From positions 78,578 through 142,577 of the forward strand of contig NZ_CANTKB010000005.1 in NCBI RefSeq assembly GCF_947654165.1: a DNA stretch of 64,000 nt. Reading direction: 5' to 3'. Under the pieces are notes generated by a model. It saw only the letters and a program-made list of their open reading frames with translations, did not search any database and was not told where the DNA came from. The DNA is from an uncultured Blautia sp. (GTDB lineage: Bacteria; Bacillota; Clostridia; Lachnospirales; Lachnospiraceae). This document shows positions 43,442 through 52,927 of this stretch, one piece after another. Numbering within the stretch: position 1 is the first letter of the stretch; the number at the start of each line of letters is the position of its first letter. A program made the translations under genes and the position numbers.

Positions 43442-44485
43442 TTACTCTAATAACCTTTTAAAAACCTGAAGCAATGCTTCGTTTTCTTCTCTTGTTCGCA
43501 CTGCGATCCTGTAAAAACCCTGTCCAAGACCCACATAATTACTACAGTCCCGAATATAAATCTTTTGTGCAAGACATTGCTCCTGAAAGTTTTCCGGTCC
43601 ATAAAAAAAGATATAATTTGCTTTTGAAGCATAAATCTTCAGCGGAAGTTTCTTCAGATTTTCCAGAAGAAAGCTTCTTTCTCTTCGGATTTTTTCCATG
43701 GTTTCTTTTACATATTCTGTTTCTTTTAAGGCTGCTGTTCCGGCTTCCTGTGCCAGCACCGATACGTTCCAGGGCTGCATTACGGCTTCCATTTTTTCCA
43801 GCACTCTTTGATCACTGCAAAATCCGTATCCAAGCCGAAGTCCCGGCATCGCATATTTTTTTGTAAATGCTTTGATCAAAAACAATCCGGGAAATTCCTC
43901 CAGGAACGGTTTCATCGTATATGAATCCTGATCTTCTATAAAATCAAGAAAACATTCATCCAACACCAGAAAAACCTCTTTTTCCGCACATCTTTCTGCC
44001 AGTTTTTTCACATAAGCCGTGTTCACCAGCACCCCAGTAGGGTTGTTCGGATTACAGAAGAAGACCATATCCAAATCCTCTGTAATCTGATCCAGAAATG
44101 CCTCTCCCGGAAGAAATCCCGTTTTTTCCTCTAAGGGTGCATAACATATCTCACACTCCACAGCCTTCAAAGCCTGTTGATACTCTGCAAAGGTGGGTGC
44201 CGCCAAAAGGGCACGTTTTGGTTTCTTTGCCAATACCAGACCAAAGATCAGGTCGGCTGCACCATTGCCGCAAATAATCTGTTCATAAGGAATCTGTTCC
44301 TCTTGTTCCAGGGCTTTTCGAAGCTTCTCGCACTGTACATCCGGGTAATGCTCTGCTTGTTCAATGGAATCCAACACCGCTTTTTTTACTCCTCCTGGCA
44401 TTCCATAAGGATTGCAGTTGGATGAAAAATCAAGGACATCCGGATAACGGTAAACATCTCCTCCATGTATATGTTTTTTTTCCAT
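43442..44485 (-). CDS. cobD: Threonine-phosphate decarboxylase
   Basis: PLP enzyme that makes (R)-1-amino-2-propanol O-2-phosphate, the linker of the nucleotide loop. The 347-residue protein has the typical HIHGGDVYRYPDVLDFSSNCNP-type opening, FCNPNNPTG and the PLP-lysine region IKAFTKKYAMPGLRLGYG. It belongs to the histidinol-phosphate aminotransferase superfamily, and its place between cbiB and cbiP fixes the role. Confidence 0.92.
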   Translation of the reverse strand: MEKKHIHGGDVYRYPDVLDFSSNCNPYGMPGGVKKAVLDSIEQAEHYPDVQCEKLRKALEQEEQIPYEQIICGNGAADLIFGLVLAKKPKRALLAAPTFAEYQQALKAVECEICYAPLEEKTGFLPGEAFLDQITEDLDMVFFCNPNNPTGVLVNTAYVKKLAERCAEKEVFLVLDECFLDFIEDQDSYTMKPFLEEFPGLFLIKAFTKKYAMPGLRLGYGFCSDQRVLEKMEAVMQPWNVSVLAQEAGTAALKETEYVKETMEKIRRERSFLLENLKKLPLKIYASKANYIFFYGPENFQEQCLAQKIYIRDCSNYVGLGQGFYRIAVRTREENEALLQVFKRLLE

Positions 44486-44496
44486 AATGTTCTCCT

Positions 44497-45477
44497 TTAC
44501 AACAACATGACCAATCCCTGAACCAACAGCCTGATTCCTGCAAACAAGCCTGCCGCCACAGCAGCACTTACATATAAAAGACGATTTGCTCTTTGGATAT
44601 CCTGGCTCTCTACAGGTCTGATGTTATCTCCTATGGTAGGTTTCTCGTATAATTTCCCGAAATAATAAGCATTTCCGGCTAACTGAATATCCAGGGCTCC
44701 TGCCATCACGGCCTCTGTCTGAGCCGAGTTTGGACTTGCATGATTGTACCGGTCTCTTTTATATATCTTTGCTGCATTTTTTCCGTCAAAACCGCACATA
44801 TAAGAAGCGGCGATCATCAGCCAGGCAGAGATCCTGGCTGGTATGTAATTCATAATATCGTCGAATTTTGCAGCATAACGTCCAAAGTTTAAATATTTTT
44901 CATTTTTATATCCCACCATGGAGTCCATGGTATTGACACCTTTATAGAAAAACATCAGGACAGGACCGCCTATCGCCATATAAAAAAGCGGTGCAATGAT
45001 TCCATCCGAAGTGTTTTCCGCTACGGTTTCCACAGCAGCTTTGGTAACTCCTGCTTCGTCTAATGTCCTGGTATCTCTTCCTACGATCATAGAGACCGCA
45101 TATCTGGCTCCCTCTAAATCACCTTTTTTCAGTTCTTCGAATACCCGCATGCTTTCGTCTTTTAGCGATTTCACTGCAAGCATCTGATAGCACATCAAAA
45201 TCTCAAGACAGATTCCGAAAACCAGATGAATCCTGTATGCCAGATACAGAATACCAAACGGAACTGCGGCACTTCCCGTACAGATCAGGATTACCAGGAG
45301 AAAACCGGCTCTTCGCTCTCCTTTTTCTGTTTTTGGAAAACACGTTCTCAGATGGTTTTCCAGAAACGAAATCCCATGTCCGATGATTCGTACCGGATGA
45401 TACAGCCATCTGGGATCTCCCACTAATAAATCTATGAAAAAGCCCAAAACCAGGGCTAATGCAGTCCATTTCATCAT
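44497..45477 (-). CDS. cbiB: Adenosylcobinamide-phosphate synthase (membrane)
   Basis: Attaches the aminopropanol phosphate to adenosylcobyric acid. Membrane protein of 326 residues with DLLVGDPRWLYHPVRIIG at the start, VETVAENTSDGIIAPLFY and the SPNSAQTEAVMAGAL motif. It partners with CobD directly downstream. Confidence 0.95.
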   Translation of the reverse strand: MMKWTALALVLGFFIDLLVGDPRWLYHPVRIIGHGISFLENHLRTCFPKTEKGERRAGFLLVILICTGSAAVPFGILYLAYRIHLVFGICLEILMCYQMLAVKSLKDESMRVFEELKKGDLEGARYAVSMIVGRDTRTLDEAGVTKAAVETVAENTSDGIIAPLFYMAIGGPVLMFFYKGVNTMDSMVGYKNEKYLNFGRYAAKFDDIMNYIPARISAWLMIAASYMCGFDGKNAAKIYKRDRYNHASPNSAQTEAVMAGALDIQLAGNAYYFGKLYEKPTIGDNIRPVESQDIQRANRLLYVSAAVAAGLFAGIRLLVQGLVMLL

Positions 45478-45480
45478 TTT

Positions 45481-46074
45481 TTATAGTCCTTTCTTCACAG
45501 AACTGATTCGTCTTTCCTTTTCCCAGACAGAAGGTTCCAGTGTCAATTGATAATATTCACCATTCCGGATCTGCCATTGAAAGTAATTCCCCCTTGGCAT
45601 GGCATATTCCGATAAAATGCTCATGATGGTGCCTCCGTGAATCACCATACCAATCCTTGTGCGGTGATGTAAAAAAGCATCCTCCACACAGGCAGCAAAA
45701 CCCATGGCACATCGCTTCTGAAAACCTTCCGCAGATTCTCCCTGAGGAAAAGGAAGTGTCCCCTGACTGTCAATCCATGCCTGATATTCCGGATTTCCAG
45801 ACAGTTCCCTATAATTTTTATTTTCAAAAATTCCAAAATCACATTCTTTTAACTTTTCATTTATTTGTATGGGAAGATTCGGATAAAGCAGCTTTGCCGT
45901 CTCAAGACATCGTTTCATGGGGCTGACATAGAGATAAGAAACCTCCGGATACTGTTTCTGCTCCAGAAGGTGAATGCCTTCTTCACACAGAGCTTCATCC
46001 GTCCGTCCTCCTATATACCTGCCCTGGGTATTCCCATACGTTTTCCCATGGCGGATCAAAATAACTTCAAGCAT
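45481..46074 (-). CDS. cobC: Alpha-ribazole phosphatase-like histidine phosphatase
   Basis: 197-residue member of the histidine phosphatase family with the phosphate loop LIRHGKTYGNTQGRYIGG and the second catalytic His in VIHGGTIMSIL. Among B12 genes it should dephosphorylate alpha-ribazole 5'-phosphate or cobalamin 5'-phosphate. Overlaps the previous gene by 8 bp. Confidence 0.85.
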   Translation of the reverse strand: MLEVILIRHGKTYGNTQGRYIGGRTDEALCEEGIHLLEQKQYPEVSYLYVSPMKRCLETAKLLYPNLPIQINEKLKECDFGIFENKNYRELSGNPEYQAWIDSQGTLPFPQGESAEGFQKRCAMGFAACVEDAFLHHRTRIGMVIHGGTIMSILSEYAMPRGNYFQWQIRNGEYYQLTLEPSVWEKERRISSVKKGL

Positions 46075-46453
46075 CTTTGATCACCATCCCCAGACCACAG
46101 GATACACGGATCACCTGTTCACATACAGCTGCGATCTCTGTACAGATCCGTCCTGTTGTTTCCCGGTAAGTCCGGTCAAAAGCATCTACGGGAACTACCC
46201 CGTATCCCAGTTCATTTGTGATGATAAGGACTTCCGGATTCCGTTTCAGCAGCTCTTCTGCCAGATTTTTAAAATCCCACTTTTCCTCAATCCCCTTTTT
46301 GATCCATTCATGAAAATGATAGATACATTTGCAATGAAAAAGAGCCTCATAGGAAGCATCTTTTCCATCTGCCATGTCTTCTTCTTTAATCTTCAGGTGC
46401 TGTTTCACATACGCTTTCTTTCCCTGAAAAGCACCTCCGATGACAAGTTTCAT
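46067..46453 (-). CDS. Short CobU-like protein with altered P-loop
   Basis: 128-residue relative of adenosylcobinamide kinase. It begins MKLVIGGAFQGKKAYV, aligning with the CobU P-loop GGxxSGKS but with Lys instead of Ser/Thr after GK. Its C-terminal half has the CobU-like NELGYGVVPVDAFDRTYRE and GRICTEIAAVC. It lacks about 60 residues of the middle. A full CobU is encoded at 47213, so this is a second, divergent copy that may be accessory or specialised. It sits between cobS and cobC. Confidence 0.72.
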   Translation of the reverse strand: MKLVIGGAFQGKKAYVKQHLKIKEEDMADGKDASYEALFHCKCIYHFHEWIKKGIEEKWDFKNLAEELLKRNPEVLIITNELGYGVVPVDAFDRTYRETTGRICTEIAAVCEQVIRVSCGLGMVIKDA

Positions 46454-46464
46454 AGCTATTCTCC

Positions 46465-47238
46465 TTAAATTACTTTTAAAAGGATCTCCCCTGCAACACA
46501 GGAAAAAGCAATGACCAGTTCACTGATCTGCATGTGAAATCCTGCCAGATCTCCTGTGATGCCGCCGAATTCCTTTACAGACATCTTATAATAATAGATA
46601 TATTCCAATGTCGCACCTACAGCCACACATATGCCAATCACCGGTTCATATGCCAGCATCAGGAGCAGCACGATCCCTCCATAGATCACGGAAGTGATCT
46701 TCACACATTTTTTCTGTGCTCCATCGGAAAAAGCTGCTGCAAGTCCTGTGTTTTTTGCCATGGGAAATGCTGCAATGGAAAATGCCCCCATAGCCCTGGA
46801 TAATACAAATCCCAGACAGATCACAGGCAGACTTTTTCTTGTAACTTCGCTGTAGATCCCTAGATACAACAGGAAATATACCATGGCGGTAATAATGGCA
46901 AAAGCTCCGGAATTAGAATCTTTCAGTATTTCCAGCTTTCTCTCTCTGGGCTGATAGGAATTCAGGGCATCTGCGGTATCCAGCAGCCCGTCCAGATGGA
47001 TTCCTCCCGTAACAAAAACAGGGATCAGCACCAGAATGATAGTATAGAGAAGTTTGCTGCTTACCAGTGCTCCTCCCCCTATGCCCCATGCCAGAGTCAG
47101 TGCACCGATCACCAGTCCGATCAAAGGGAAAAAGCACATAATATACCGCATATTTTCTTTTTTCCAGTCACTTTTCGGCATGGGTATTTTTGAATACATT
47201 GAAAATGCGATTTTAAAGCTGTTCCATAGTTGTTTCAT
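46465..47238 (-). CDS. cobS: Adenosylcobinamide-GDP ribazoletransferase (cobalamin synthase)
   Basis: Membrane enzyme (257 residues) joining alpha-ribazole to adenosylcobinamide-GDP. It has SMYSKIPMP near the start, GGIHLDGLLDTADAL with the acidic metal site, and FGGITGDLAG. The ATG at 47238 is chosen because AAGGA lies 7 nt before it; longer open frame upstream is cobU sequence in another frame. Overlaps cobU by 26 bp. Confidence 0.95.
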   Translation of the reverse strand: MKQLWNSFKIAFSMYSKIPMPKSDWKKENMRYIMCFFPLIGLVIGALTLAWGIGGGALVSSKLLYTIILVLIPVFVTGGIHLDGLLDTADALNSYQPRERKLEILKDSNSGAFAIITAMVYFLLYLGIYSEVTRKSLPVICLGFVLSRAMGAFSIAAFPMAKNTGLAAAFSDGAQKKCVKITSVIYGGIVLLLMLAYEPVIGICVAVGATLEYIYYYKMSVKEFGGITGDLAGFHMQISELVIAFSCVAGEILLKVI

Positions 47239-47773
47239 TTTTCTGTCCTTCTTTGTTTTTCTTTTTCCAGTGAACCGGAATCCCATAGACCACTTCTGTG
47301 ACCTGATCAGCCCATTTTGCCACTTCCTGATTGATCTTTCCAAGATATTCCTGATAGGTACGGGTTTCCGCATCATACTCTATTCCGTCAGAGAAAATTT
47401 CATTGGTCACAATAATAAGCTGCTTCGCCTGTTCTGCAAGATTTTGAACCCCTTGTAAAACGGCTTCCACGGTATGTACCCCGGCACCCTCTTCCTGAAA
47501 CATTTCATTTGCAGTCAGATTTGACATACATTCCAACAATACGCAGGAGTGAAGGGGGAGTTTCAGATTCTTCAGTCCTGTATAACACTCCAAAGTCGTA
47601 AATTTTTTTTCCGCTCTCATTGCCCGATGGCGTTCAATTCTCTTATAGCTTTCTTCATCAAAGGGAAACATGGTCGCAATATAAATCCGATTCAGGTCTC
47701 CGGCCTCCAGAACCATCTGCTCTGCATACGCTGATTTTCCGCTGCCGCTTCCTCCGGTAATTACAGTAATCAT
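47213..47773 (-). CDS. cobU: Adenosylcobinamide kinase / adenosylcobinamide-phosphate guanylyltransferase
   Basis: 186 residues, full length for CobU. It has the P-loop ITGGSGSGKSAYAE, IATMFPFDEESYKRIERHR with the guanylylated His region, and LLECMSNLTANEMF. The ATG at 47773 has GAGGTAGAG just upstream and gives the family start MITVITGG. Confidence 0.92.
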   Translation of the reverse strand: MITVITGGSGSGKSAYAEQMVLEAGDLNRIYIATMFPFDEESYKRIERHRAMRAEKKFTTLECYTGLKNLKLPLHSCVLLECMSNLTANEMFQEEGAGVHTVEAVLQGVQNLAEQAKQLIIVTNEIFSDGIEYDAETRTYQEYLGKINQEVAKWADQVTEVVYGIPVHWKKKNKEGQKNETTMEQL

Positions 47774-47783
47774 ATCTCTACCT

Positions 47784-48833
47784 CTAATCGAAATGTTCGT
47801 ATGCATCCATACCCCATTTGCCAAAATCGCCCATTCCATGATACACTGCAAGTCCTGTATCCAGAAGAGGAAACAGATTCAAGCCTCCGGTTCCTTCTCC
47901 TAAACACATATCGCAATGAAGAGGAGCTTCTTTACCCAATGCCTCTAAAAGCAAAGCTCCGGCTGGTTCCTTTGATACATGGGAAGCAAGCATGTAATCC
48001 TTACACAGAGGACAGAGACTGGCTGCTGCCAGTGCACCTGTTGCAGAGATCACGCCGTCAATGACTACCGGCATCTGAAGGGCTGCCCCTCCCAAAAACA
48101 GACCTGCAATAGCTGCAATATCGAAACCTCCTACTTTCGCCAATACATCAACCGGATCCTTCTTATCCGGATGATGCAGTTCGATCGCCTTTTTAATAGC
48201 CTGAATCTTCCTGTTCAAACCGTCCGTGGACAGACCTGCTCCTCTTCCCGTCATGGTTTCCACGGGAAGTTCCAGAAGCACGGCTGCCACTGCACTGCTG
48301 GTCGTAGTGTTTCCGATTCCCATTTCACCGGTAGCAAGAATCTGATATCCCTTTTCTTTCATCATCTCTGCCACTTCGATTCCTGTCTCGATCGCTTTTA
48401 CTGCTTCTTCTCTGCTCATAGCAGGTTCTTTTGTCATATTTTTTGTTCCATAGGCAATTTTTCTGTTCAGAATACTGACATCTGTGGCAATTCCCACATC
48501 TACAGGAAAAATATCGCATTTTACACTTTTGCACATGATGCTGGATGCCGCTTTTGTACAGAGAAAATTCTCTGCCACAAGAGCTGTGATTTCCTGTCCG
48601 GTCTGTGTAACACCTTCTTCCACCACCCCGTTATCTGCACACATGGGAACTAACACACGTTTTTCTGCATGTACATCCGGATTTCCTGTGATTCCCGCAA
48701 GCTGAACCACCATGTCCTCCAATTTTCCCAGGCTATGTAAAGGATGTGCAATGCTGTCCCAACGTTTTCTGGTACAGTCCATTGCTTTCTCGTCCAAAGG
48801 TCTTATTTTTTCTATTGTTTCCTGTAAATTCAT
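47784..48833 (-). CDS. cobT: Nicotinate-nucleotide:dimethylbenzimidazole phosphoribosyltransferase
   Basis: Makes alpha-ribazole phosphate from the lower-ligand base. 349 residues with VLVPMCADNGVVEEGVTQ, ATGEMGIGNTTTSSAV and the C-terminal GEGTGGLNLFPLLD with catalytic Glu. The ATG at 48833 follows AAAGGAGG; earlier in-frame ATGs lie in the cbiA 3' end. The lower-ligand base itself cannot be told from the sequence. Confidence 0.95.
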   Translation of the reverse strand: MNLQETIEKIRPLDEKAMDCTRKRWDSIAHPLHSLGKLEDMVVQLAGITGNPDVHAEKRVLVPMCADNGVVEEGVTQTGQEITALVAENFLCTKAASSIMCKSVKCDIFPVDVGIATDVSILNRKIAYGTKNMTKEPAMSREEAVKAIETGIEVAEMMKEKGYQILATGEMGIGNTTTSSAVAAVLLELPVETMTGRGAGLSTDGLNRKIQAIKKAIELHHPDKKDPVDVLAKVGGFDIAAIAGLFLGGAALQMPVVIDGVISATGALAAASLCPLCKDYMLASHVSKEPAGALLLEALGKEAPLHCDMCLGEGTGGLNLFPLLDTGLAVYHGMGDFGKWGMDAYEHFD

Positions 48834-48847
48834 TTTGCAGCCTCCTT

Positions 48848-50230
48848 TTATCTTTGCGTTTGGTACTCTCTGCAGCAGTCTAAATAGGCTTTTGCAAGTT
48901 CTGGATTCCCGTAATAATAAAAATGCGGAAATCCTGCCAGCATCGTGTCCGTACAATGAAGACATTCCCATCCTCTGCTGCTTCCGGGTTTTTTAGCGAA
49001 GCAGTCTTTTCCGCTGTTTTCGGAATCGAAATAATGAAATTCATGTGCAGGGCTGATTCCGATCTCCCTGCCAAATATCATTCCTGTTTTGCTCTGCACT
49101 TCAATGTATCCGAAGCGGGAAAGCTTTGGTGTGCGATACGCCGTTCCTTCTATGATTCCCACGCCTTTACAACGCTCATGATCCATATTTTCGAACCATT
49201 CATGAAGATACATAAACCCTCCGCACTCTGCCATCACAGGCATGCGATGCTCCAAAGCCTTTTTGATTTCTTGTCTCATCTGTTCATTCTTCTCTAACTG
49301 TTTTCCTGACAATTCCGGATAACCGCCATATAAGATAAGCCCATCCAGATTCTTCGGCAGATATGTATCATGAACGGGAGAAAAGAAGACAAGTTCCGCT
49401 CCCTGATCACGCAAGAACTGCAGATTATCCTCATACATGAAACAAAAAGCTTCATCCAGAGCCACACCGATGCGAAGGTGCTGTTTCTGTTTCTCAGGGA
49501 TCACCCGGAGGGGTTCTGTCCCACTGTCTACCGTCCATTCAGGTGCTGTTTTTCCCAGTTTGAGAAGCCCATCCAGGTTCAAAGTGTTTTCCAAAATCTC
49601 TGCCAGTTTTTTCAGTTTTACCCGAAATCCCTCCACTTCCTCCGGCAAGACCAGACCAAGATGACGGCTCTCAATGACACAATCTTCTACTTTCGGAACA
49701 TAGCCATAGACAGCAATGTCCAGCTCCTCTTCTATCATTTTCTTTACTCTCGGATACAACATGGGAGACATCTGGTTTAATATGACTCCACGGATATTAC
49801 TGTCCCGTCGAAATTCTGCAAATCCCTTAATATAAGGCAGGATAGAGACGCTCATCCCTTTGCAATTCACAATGAGCACTGCCGGTGTATGGGTAACTTT
49901 TGCCAGTTCGTAAGCACTGGCTTTACTGGTATTTCCTCCCACACCATCGTAGTATCCCATAACGCCTTCCATCACAGCAATGTCGCAGTCTTGGCTGTTT
50001 CTTTCCAGTAAATATCTGGTCGTATCTGCATCTGTAAAAAACGTATCCAGATTTCTGGATCTTGTGCCCAGCACCTTGGTATGAAACATGGGATCAATAT
50101 AATCCGGCCCACATTTAAAAGAGGCCACCCTAAGTCCTCTGTCCTGCAAAGCCTGAAGAATCCCACAGGTAATCAGTGTCTTCCCGCTTCCGCTTGCTCC
50201 TGCGGTCAGTAAAAAACGTGGTATACTCAT
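48848..50230 (-). CDS. cbiA: Cobyrinate a,c-diamide synthase
   Basis: Glutamine-dependent amidation of the a and c side chains. 460 residues with the P-loop TAGASGSGKTLITCG, FKCGPDYIDPMFHT and the glutaminase part VMAECGGFMYLHEW. It starts 2 bp after cbiJ-cbiET and stops 14 bp before cobT. Confidence 0.96.
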   Translation of the reverse strand: MSIPRFLLTAGASGSGKTLITCGILQALQDRGLRVASFKCGPDYIDPMFHTKVLGTRSRNLDTFFTDADTTRYLLERNSQDCDIAVMEGVMGYYDGVGGNTSKASAYELAKVTHTPAVLIVNCKGMSVSILPYIKGFAEFRRDSNIRGVILNQMSPMLYPRVKKMIEEELDIAVYGYVPKVEDCVIESRHLGLVLPEEVEGFRVKLKKLAEILENTLNLDGLLKLGKTAPEWTVDSGTEPLRVIPEKQKQHLRIGVALDEAFCFMYEDNLQFLRDQGAELVFFSPVHDTYLPKNLDGLILYGGYPELSGKQLEKNEQMRQEIKKALEHRMPVMAECGGFMYLHEWFENMDHERCKGVGIIEGTAYRTPKLSRFGYIEVQSKTGMIFGREIGISPAHEFHYFDSENSGKDCFAKKPGSSRGWECLHCTDTMLAGFPHFYYYGNPELAKAYLDCCREYQTQR

Positions 50231-50232
50231 CC

Positions 50233-52203
50233 TTATTTTCCTCCTGTACAGGAAATAATATAAATAGGGTTTTCTCCCATCATCATATGATAATTTCCTA
50301 CCGTCTTACCTTTGCTCACTGCAATCTGGAGAATCTCCGCATCCTTTACCGGAAGTGTTTTTAAACACTGGAGTGTTTCAGAAACCGTCTCCAGGGCAAT
50401 GCAGTTGATCACGATTCTCACCGAAGGATTCTTTTCCAGCAGAAGTCTCAAAATCGTCTCCATGTTTCCGGAAGAGCCCCCGATAAAAGCATGGGTAGGA
50501 GGCTCCAGATCCTCTAATGCATCCGGTGCTGTTCCTTCTATGATCTCAAGATTTTCCACTGCAAATTTCTCTTTATTTTTCTTCAGCAATTCTACAGCTA
50601 ACGCTTTTTTTTCAATAGCATAAACGTTTCCGTTCCAGGATCTTAAAGCCATCTCTATGGATACGGAACCAGTTCCTGCACCCACATCATAACAAACAGA
50701 ATCTTCTTCCAGATGGAGTTTGGATAAGGATACGGTCCTTACTTCTTCTTTTGTCATAGGTACTTTTTCTCTTATAAATTCCGTATCTGAAATCCCGTGG
50801 GTTACATACTCCTTTCGTGCATCTGGATTTTCTACATAAACTATGCTGAGTGGATCTGCTTCATAGGTAAGAAAATCTTCCGGCGTTCCTTTTTGAATCC
50901 TTTCTTCCGGATAAGACAGACACTCTCCGGTGTATAACCGTGCACGCTGCATCCCATGTGCCGCCATTTCCTGTGCCAGCTTACGGATTCCATCACGTGT
51001 TCCCAGAATGGCACATACTTTTTTATTTCTTTTGATCAAAGTGATTAAATTCGTGGACTTTCCATGGGCACTTGTGATCAGAACATCATCCCAGGATTTC
51101 CGGATCCGGCTCATAAAATAGGAGACAGATGAAACTCCACAGATGACTTTTACCTGATCTCCCAGAACGTCCAGAAGTTTTTTTGCACCGCTGTTAAAAC
51201 CGGGATCCCCGGACAGCAGCACTGCCACTTTTTCATATTCCGGATGTTCTGCAAGGTACCGGGCTATTTTCTGACTGTCATATTCCACATAACAATCCTT
51301 TCCAAACTCTCTGCAGGCGTCTATCATCCTTCTTGCCCCGATCAGCAGATCTGCTTCCCTGATAGCTTTTGATGCCTCTTCTGTTCGGTTCTCTCTGCTG
51401 CCCATACCGAATCCGACAAGAGAGATTTCTGCCTGTGAACGCAACGAGAATTTCTGACATAATACTCGTTTGCATTCATTGACTGAAATACCCTCTTCCT
51501 TTAAAGGTCTCCCGATAATCACAGGAATACATCCGCATGTTCTGGCTGCATCTATTTTTTCCCGGAACCCTCCGGTTGCACCTGACATCTTGGTCACCAG
51601 ATATTTACAATCCCATTGCCGCAGCATTGCCATATTTAATTCTTTCGAAAAAGGACCTTGCATACAGATTAGATTTTTCCCTTGAAACCCAAGTTCCTGG
51701 CATTGTTTTACTACCTTTGGCAAAGATAAGACTCTCAAAAACACTCGCTTTTCATAGTCTGTCAGCGCTGTATATTTAACAGCCTCCTTACTTCCGGTGG
51801 TCGCAAGGATATTTCCCTTGGTATGCTCTAAAAGAGCCACCGCATCTTCTACACTTTCCGCATATAGACAATCCCGGGAATCCTGTTCTTCCTGATTCTC
51901 TCTTAAAACTCTCAGATAGGAGACTCCTGCCGCATCACATGCTTTTTTCAGATTGATGGTAACTTCTGCCGCATAGGGGTGAGTGGCATCAATGACCATC
52001 TCACACTTTTTCTCTTTTATAAGCTGCTCCATCTCTTCGGAATCCAGGCGTTCATGGGAGATTTCCAGATGTTTTCCTCCCTGCAAAAGCTGTTCTCCGT
52101 ATTCTGTGGCCACACAGATATGAGCAGAAATTTCTCTTCTGTCCAAAAACTCTGCAACTTCTCTGCCTTCTGTTGTACCGGCAAACACGATTACCTTACA
52201 CAT
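50233..52203 (-). CDS. cbiJ-cbiET: Triple fusion: cobalt-precorrin-6A reductase, precorrin-7 C5-methyltransferase and cobalt-precorrin-6B C15-methyltransferase (decarboxylating)
   Basis: 656 residues with three parts. CbiJ/CobK (1 to about 250) has VFAGTTEGREVAEFL and DATHPYAAEVTINLKKAC. CbiE (about 258-455) is a tetrapyrrole methylase with VGFGMGSRENRT and LLSGDPGFNSGAKKLL. CbiT (about 465-656) is a class I methyltransferase with VCYDVGAGTGSVSIEMAL and HAFIGGSSGNMETIL. CbiET fusions (CobL) are common; addition of CbiJ puts three successive steps in one chain. Confidence 0.94.
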   Translation of the reverse strand: MCKVIVFAGTTEGREVAEFLDRREISAHICVATEYGEQLLQGGKHLEISHERLDSEEMEQLIKEKKCEMVIDATHPYAAEVTINLKKACDAAGVSYLRVLRENQEEQDSRDCLYAESVEDAVALLEHTKGNILATTGSKEAVKYTALTDYEKRVFLRVLSLPKVVKQCQELGFQGKNLICMQGPFSKELNMAMLRQWDCKYLVTKMSGATGGFREKIDAARTCGCIPVIIGRPLKEEGISVNECKRVLCQKFSLRSQAEISLVGFGMGSRENRTEEASKAIREADLLIGARRMIDACREFGKDCYVEYDSQKIARYLAEHPEYEKVAVLLSGDPGFNSGAKKLLDVLGDQVKVICGVSSVSYFMSRIRKSWDDVLITSAHGKSTNLITLIKRNKKVCAILGTRDGIRKLAQEMAAHGMQRARLYTGECLSYPEERIQKGTPEDFLTYEADPLSIVYVENPDARKEYVTHGISDTEFIREKVPMTKEEVRTVSLSKLHLEEDSVCYDVGAGTGSVSIEMALRSWNGNVYAIEKKALAVELLKKNKEKFAVENLEIIEGTAPDALEDLEPPTHAFIGGSSGNMETILRLLLEKNPSVRIVINCIALETVSETLQCLKTLPVKDAEILQIAVSKGKTVGNYHMMMGENPIYIISCTGGK

Positions 52204-52927
52204 TCTTATAGCCTCTCGGTGTCACCATTTTTCCATTGATGTTCTTAGTCTGTGAATTTCCCACAAAGACAGTTGTAAACATATCCACTTTTGTTGTTTT
52301 CAGTTCCTCCAGCGTCATCACTTTCATGGCTTCCCCATCTCTTCCGATATTACCCACGATACCGCAGACCGTCTCAGGTGCTTTATACTGCATCATCAGA
52401 TCACATGCTTTTTCCAGATAATCATGACGCTTTTTGCTGGAAGGATTGTAAAGGCAGACTACAAAATCCGCCTGTGCCGCTGCCAAAAGCCGTGCTTCGA
52501 TTTTCTCCCATGGAGTAAGCAGGTCACTGAGACTGATCAGACAGAAATCATGAATCAAAGGAGCTCCAAGGACCGCAGCACCGCCTGTAGCTGCTGTGAC
52601 ACCCGGGATAATCTCCAGCTCTACCTCCGGATAATTGACACCCACTTCATACATCAGTCCTGACATTCCATAGACACCTGCATCTCCGCTGCAGATCATG
52701 GCTGCTGTCTTTCCTTTTCTTGCTTCTTCAAAAGCCAGCACACATCTGTCCACTTCTTTTTTCATCGGTGTTGTAAGAAATTCTTTCCCCGGAAAATGAT
52801 CCTTCACTAAATCTACATACACTGTATATCCAATGATCACATCACTCTTCTTTAATGCCTCTGCGGCTTCAATCGTCATTTTTTCATAGGCACCCGGACC
52901 GATGCCGACAACATATAATTTACTCAA
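52196..52927 (-). CDS. cbiH: Cobalt-precorrin-3 C17-methyltransferase
   Basis: SAM-dependent ring-contracting methylase of 243 residues. It has the family start LYVVGIGPGAYEKMTIEA, ICSGDAGVYGMSGLMYE and IPGVTAATGGAAVLGAPL. It overlaps both neighbours by 8 bp. Confidence 0.96.
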   Translation of the reverse strand: MSKLYVVGIGPGAYEKMTIEAAEALKKSDVIIGYTVYVDLVKDHFPGKEFLTTPMKKEVDRCVLAFEEARKGKTAAMICSGDAGVYGMSGLMYEVGVNYPEVELEIIPGVTAATGGAAVLGAPLIHDFCLISLSDLLTPWEKIEARLLAAAQADFVVCLYNPSSKKRHDYLEKACDLMMQYKAPETVCGIVGNIGRDGEAMKVMTLEELKTTKVDMFTTVFVGNSQTKNINGKMVTPRGYKNV

